NCBI GenBank assembly: GCA_947462335.1
Contig: OX381707.1
Coordinates: 86,797,606 to 86,861,605, forward strand
DNA from: Harmothoe impar
Taxonomy: Eukaryota; Annelida; Polychaeta; Phyllodocida; Polynoidae
DNA: 64,000 nt
Reading direction: 5' to 3'
Part shown: positions 59,085 through 64,000 of the stretch, piece by piece
Layout of the letters: each line of letters starts with the position of its first letter
Numbering within the stretch: the stretch's first letter is position 1
Made by a program: the position numbers and the translations under genes
Notes under the pieces: model-generated
The model's database searches: none
The model's input: the letters and a program-made list of their open reading frames with translations, nothing else
Told to the model about the DNA's origin: nothing

Positions 59085-59524
59085 CTTGTTGTGTTTTTAT
59101 TTCTATATATAAGTTACATAACTTTTTTTTGTTTGTTTGTTTACAAACAGTCACGTGTCACGTGGTGTTGTTTACAAACAAGAGAGCCACGTGGTGTTGT
59201 TTACAAACAAACCCTAAGTAGGTCACGTTACCCTAGTTACCAGAATGCCGGCTTCTGATTGGCTGAGCCTAAGTAGGTCACGTGACGTAAGTAGGTCACG
59301 TTACCATGGTTACCAGAATGCCGGCCTCTGATTGGCTGAGAGCTTCTAAGTAGGTCAGTAGGTCACCCAGAATGCTGGCTTCTGATTGGCTGAGAGCCCT
59401 AAGTAGGTCACGTTACCATGACAACGGGTCACGTGACCAAATGGCGGCCTCCGATTGGCTGCATATCGATTGAGTAATAAACAGTACTTAACTATAGTCC
59501 CGTTCCGATACATACTATACTACT
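59085..59524 (-). repeat. Right terminal inverted repeat, motif-dense
   Basis: Reverse complement of 49217-49637, with the same order of forkhead-type, CACGTG, CCAAT and YY1-like motifs, and an extra ~19-bp A/T segment near its inner edge. Confidence 0.93.
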
Positions 59525-59530
59525 AACCTG
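59525..59530 (+). repeat. Target-site duplication, right (AACCTG)
   Basis: Identical to 49211-49216; marks the other edge of the insertion. Confidence 0.93.
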
Positions 59531-62155
59531 ACAGCTCTGTCTCTATTCATGAGGCTAGGTACATATTGTCTGCTATATTATCAGCTACCCTGTACTCCTT
59601 AGGCTCCTCACTGTCCCTTTACAATGTCACTACTACCAAGCCCTTCATAGTTTTTTCCCCTGGTTTTCCAATACTCTCTAAGTTTTTCGCAAAATTGGCT
59701 AAATAGTCTTCAGACTTACTATTATGGATCTCCTTAATTGAAGAGATATATGCCTAAGCACTTCTTTAGTGAGTAATGTGTTGTTTAGCTCATCTTGTTA
59801 CATTCTAACAGCAGTGAAAGAATATGAACCCTTTTTATTTCTGGATAGCTTAAATCGGATTTGGGTACATAATACAGTTGGCCTTTTTGGCCTAATCACC
59901 TTAAAGCTGTGAGAATCCTGATGAGGTAAAGAGCAGATTAGTGGTAGCTTTTAAAGGTGTTGTTTTCAATAACTGCTTAATTCTTTCTACAATAGCTAAG
60001 CTCAAGTTTGTCATAAGTAATTTAACCAGCAGCTCTAACTATAGCTTATCACATTGGCTTCAGAATTCTAGAAAATAAACATTTTCTTCCTGACAATGAA
60101 TATTTATATTTGTACACATTCAATTTTGTAAGCTTAAAGATATGTGTGTCATCTATGATATTGCTCATGTATAACTGCACTGCCAGTCTAAGCAGTAAAG
60201 AAAACAGCAACCAACTTTACTCTCTCAGGGTATTGTATCGCTTTTATGTGCTATCCCCTTAAGGTACTCTGAGATCTACAAAATATATTAACAAAAATGA
60301 TTAAGGTAGACGCGATAATTTGATCAGGCCACTTCAAGGCATTAACCTAATAGGTGTGAACCCCACAGAAATTGGATTAGGAAAGCCAAGACTTTATAAA
60401 CCCCCTGCCAGATTTACTGAACCAGTAAAAGCATGGCAGGCAATGCTGCTCTCTCTATCGAAAGCAATGCGGTGAAAATAGAGAGTCAGGAGGCTTTTTA
60501 GGGAGAAACAAGTACAGGGTTGGCGTGATGGAGAGACCAACAAAAAGGCGAGAGTAAGTATAGAAGCAGTGAAGAAGGCACAACAAATTAGCTTTAAATT
60601 ACTGTATTCATACAACCTGGAGTTGCTTGCGAGTAGTTTAAGACATTGTATGATAAGACTTCAATCCCATATATTTCACTATCATATAACTCTAGGAGTA
60701 ACCAAATACATGTATGATGTTTTTGCATAAATTCTGGATGTGATAGTTGGGTGACGTCAGTTAGTGGTTGGGTGCTTCTTGTGGAGGAACTGAGGTGGAG
60801 ATGGAAGTGTTCTTCGACAGGTTATAAAATAAAATGTACATGACCTCATGCCTATTGACCATGGTTAAGTGGCTACTCTGTTGGTTTAGGGACTAAAATG
60901 TCGCTTTCGCTAGCTCAGTGACTGGTCAATTATCGTTTCAAATTGTTTTTAGAATGAGATGGATGGGATAACAAAAGTACCTACTCTCAGCTGTTACATC
61001 ACTTCATCTTTCAGTCAGTTATGGAGTAATGCTACTTCTGATAGTGCACTTTCAAATCTAGTGAATATACCAATTTTGGTGAAGATTACTTTAATATGTT
61101 CTCCAGACTAAATATGAATTACAAACGCTTATAATGGTTGGCCGTATCGTTTATGACTGGCTTATGTGCTATTTTAATGAATTGATGTCTGGTGTCCTTG
61201 TTTGTGCAAATGACCTGTTGGTAGCAGCAGTTAGTTCAGGCTGTGTGCAGTTGGTGGCAGCACCAGTCAGTGAAGACTGAACCACCGGCAGCATGCTTTA
61301 AACCCAAGTTCTATGACACGCTTAACATATAAAGAATGGCAGATTAAACATAACTAACCTGTTAAAGGTAATAACAGATAGACATTTAGAAAAATGTTAC
61401 TATATATGTTCTGTTTAGCAATAGTGGAATTTAAATTATGTTTTGAGAAGGAATCCATGAAAATTTATGCACACAAAGATATGTAAGTTTACTGGAGATT
61501 CACATGGTCATGAAAAGTAAATAATGTCTGTGTGGTAAAAGCACCATGTCCATAACAGTTTAAGATGGGTAAAGAGTAACAAGTGTTACCAATAATGATA
61601 CAAGTTCTGTTTTAGCACAGTGCAAGTACAATCGATAAGGGAATACTCTTATTGTTCTATACAGTCTGATAAAAAAAACTAATAAAAAACAAATAATATT
61701 GGCTTCATTGAATGGAGGTAAAATGATGCTAATTGCCTGGGGACATGGCTGTTTGAATGTGGCGTCAGCACAGAGGGAGTGACATGGACATGCTTTATTT
61801 AGTCACGTGAGCATTCTCCCTACTGTCTGCCTAGCTCTGCAATGTGTAGTTATCTATATCAATGAAAGCCAATAGGGTTTAAGAACAGTGTAAGGACCAC
61901 TCATTGGGACATTGACTGCCTGTCTGCTAGCTGCCATTGATCTTCCTGTTCATTGCTTTATGAAAAAAACTTTAAGCAAGCAGCTGCTAGGAGAACCATT
62001 CTTAATGCTGACTATTCTAAACACTGAAAGCCAATTAGGCACTAGCATAGATTCTCACTTGAATTTGGTTCCTTACATGTCCAAAATAGGCAGTTTTAGG
62101 GGTCATTACATTTTGTATGGGTAATAGTTGAGTAGTTCTAGCAACTGTCCACATT
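59531..62155. other. Gene-free stretch right of the virus-like element
   Basis: No supported gene. A copy of module D lies at about 61700-61790 (GTGGCGTCAGCACAGAGGG). Confidence 0.45.
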
Positions 62156-62276
62156 GGGGGAGTGGTTAGGACACAGGCAAATCAATACAAAGGTCCTGAC
62201 TTCGAATCCATGCCAAGGATACATGATAAGCTAGAGAACCTTTGTATTTAATTGCCAGTGTCCTAACCACTCCCCC
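62156..62276. repeat. SINE-like inverted pair
   Basis: GGGGGAGTGGTTAGGACAC at 62156-62174 is inverted at 62258-62276, with arms that extend to ~40 bp through a TACAAAGGT segment. Between them, GACTTCGAATCC resembles a polymerase III B box and AGTGGTTAGGACAC resembles an A-box region, suggesting a tRNA-derived SINE with a head-to-head partner. Confidence 0.55.
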
Positions 62277-62375
62277 ATTTCGGAAGTATAATGGAGGCCT
62301 ATAACTGAAAGGTTCATGACCCCTAAACTCCAGTTTTCAGACATGACAGGAACCAGCTTCAGCTCTCTATCTCTT

Positions 62376-62485
<110 letters not shown>

Positions 62486-62949
62486 TTATGTATATTCTGG
62501 CAATCTCTGGTACTAGGTCGTTGGGATTGGGGAAGCTGACTCAAAGCCTAAACGATTGTGGACTTGTGTGATAATGTAAATAGACTGCATCGAATTCCAG
62601 ATAATGGTATTTAATGCAAAGCAATCCACGAGCTGTATTTGTGTGGATTATGGACCCACAGTGCAGCAACCTCATAAAGTATTCTGATGCGTTAATTGCA
62701 TATTTTTTCAGATAAATGTCCAGGAAATAGTACACACTTGTACGAAGCAAAGGATGAAAAATAAAAGTGTGACCGGACAGAAAAACACCAAAATCTAGCT
62801 AGAAAAGAAAGCCCTGCTAAGAGATATCATATAAACAGGACTTATTCATCAGAGAGAGAAGGACAGATACAGACAATGATACATAGAAAGAGACAGAGCC
62901 AAACACAAACCAGAAGAATGAGACCAGCTGTGGGAGATGACACCCAGTG

Positions 62950-64000
62950 CTGAATAAACCCACACTTTTCATTCTTCCATGTGCTGACTCCACATTTAAT
63001 ACTGTTGTCTCCTACAGAAATGAGGCCTCCTTCATTAAAGCTGGAAGTATTTGCTGCAACTCTGTGTTTTATCTGAATGTAAAGAGTAATTAGTGCCTCT
63101 CCTGTCAGCCCTTCTAAACAATGTTTTGTTCTTGTTTCTTGCTCTCACTTATATTGTTGATTTAACTGAATAGGAAATAGCATCTCTATGCTGCTCTCTG
63201 CCATCACAGCTGTTCAAGCTGTTGGTGAACAACAAATGGTTTCATTTGCTAGGTGGCCCTTTGTTTTTTATGACATTACCATTATCAGAGGTATTTGCAC
63301 ATACTCAATTATGTTTTGTAATACTGGAGACGTTACACCTGTCTCAAGTAAAAATAAACCAACACCTTGACCCACTTAAATTGACCCAAACTCCACCTAA
63401 ACCCTGGCTTATTGGGAACAAATATGGGTTTATTGGTCACAAATAAACCCAGCAGCCATTTTATCCCGGGACTTGATGGCTCCGGTTTCCTTGTGGAATG
63501 CCCCTTATGACCCTAAAATAGGCTGGTAGGTCCCCTTATGAACTATAAAATAGGCTGGCGTGGACCCTCGTGACCTATATCCTAGGGGATTATGGCCTGT
63601 TTAGTGTAGATCCTTTTACCAGACCCTTAGGCTGAAGGGGTGGTGTTTGTTTGAGTTGGGCATCAAGTAAATCAAATGTACATTTGAAAGAACATATTTC
63701 CAAATGATTTAGTCATTAGAAGAGGTTTTTTTTGTCTTTAGGATAAAATTTGCCACATATGAGTTAGACTAGACTTTAGCGTGTATATGATATCAGCTGT
63801 CCTTGATCCTTTAAAGATGTCCTTAAGTAATCCATTAACAATTTGTGAAGAGTATTATCAATGGCAGCATGAAATTGTTACAATTCAAAAGGTTAAACTG
63901 AACACCTGGTCCTAACTTCCAAAGACTTCGATCCCTATTTGTAATTGCATGGCCGTCACTTTGAATTCTCTAAGCTCACTGAAACTCAACTGTGTCTTTA
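62950..64000 (-). repeat. Large dispersed repeat unit (modules M-L-N-D), inverted copy
   Basis: Blocks D (62960-63095), N (63205-63262), L (63430-63640) and M (63845-63990) match, in reverse complement and in the same relative order, the unit at 13260-16225. M is the most similar. The unit runs off the window end. Confidence 0.6.

Larger units (their letters stand above)
49217..59524. mobile_element. Maverick/Polinton-type virus-like element, complete, lacking PolB
   Basis: A 10,308-bp element bounded by ~420-440-bp terminal inverted repeats and AACCTG on both sides. Gene content is the virus-like set: packaging ATPase, rve integrase, adenain-like protease, F54H12.2-like capsid candidate, a second virion-protein candidate and small basic proteins. 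A leftward gene lies next to the left terminus and all other genes run rightward, with spacing from 5 bp to short overlaps. No B-family polymerase frame exists anywhere in it, whereas classic Polintons are 15-20 kb and encode one. Several genes are frame-broken. The termini differ by only a few percent, so insertion is not ancient. Confidence 0.95.

Overview
The window is intron-rich or intergenic nuclear DNA of an animal, most likely an invertebrate. Protein-coding content is sparse, and AT-leaning non-coding DNA is crowded with inverted-repeat elements, minisatellites, a LINE remnant and tRNA-derived SINE-like pieces. The one clear cellular gene is a Golgi-type alpha-1,3-fucosyltransferase (GT10) in a single open exon. 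The phylum cannot be fixed from the sequence.

Layout. 1-3290: small tandem repeats, a 73-nt hairpin and a 41-bp minisatellite array (about 1.96-3.17 kb), split by a 365-bp inverted-repeat element with a 4-bp target duplication. 3293-4513: fucosyltransferase. 4901-9609: a 4.7-kb fold-back element with long inverted arms and inner arrays of a 15-mer. 10.27-11.05 kb: 3' end of a LINE on the minus strand. 11461-11820: fourteen 26-bp units, each carrying a perfect or near AP-1/Maf-type site. 12-48 kb: no recognisable host exons, but many diverged non-coding modules that recur, some in the same order. 34135-35150: a solitary terminal repeat related to the element below, followed by a leftward ORF resembling the end of a death domain. 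48.95-49.14 kb: 20-bp minisatellite.

The main object is a complete virus-like Maverick/Polinton-type element at 49217-59524. It has terminal inverted repeats of about 420-440 bp and a 6-bp target duplication (AACCTG) on both sides. Inside are a short leftward Ala-rich ORF and a compact rightward block: an unknown Ser-tailed protein, a packaging ATPase (A32/FtsK type), a small basic virion-like protein (broken), a conserved hypothetical protein, an rve/DDE integrase, a penton-like candidate, a pVI/pX-like small basic protein, an F54H12.2-like capsid protein (broken), an adenain-like cysteine protease (broken), and a small terminal ORF. No protein-primed DNA polymerase B is present.

How the genes would work together (inference from family knowledge): integrase inserts the element, ATPase packages DNA, protease matures the particle, and the capsid-type proteins form it. 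At least four genes carry frame breaks, so this copy is either inactive or its sequence contains small indels. Two genes begin directly after encoded poly(A) tracts (18 and 26 A before the ATG), and most other starts are A-rich. The terminal repeats are dense in motifs resembling host transcription-factor sites, and the related solitary repeat at 34 kb carries a different motif set. These two observations are the most unusual in the window.
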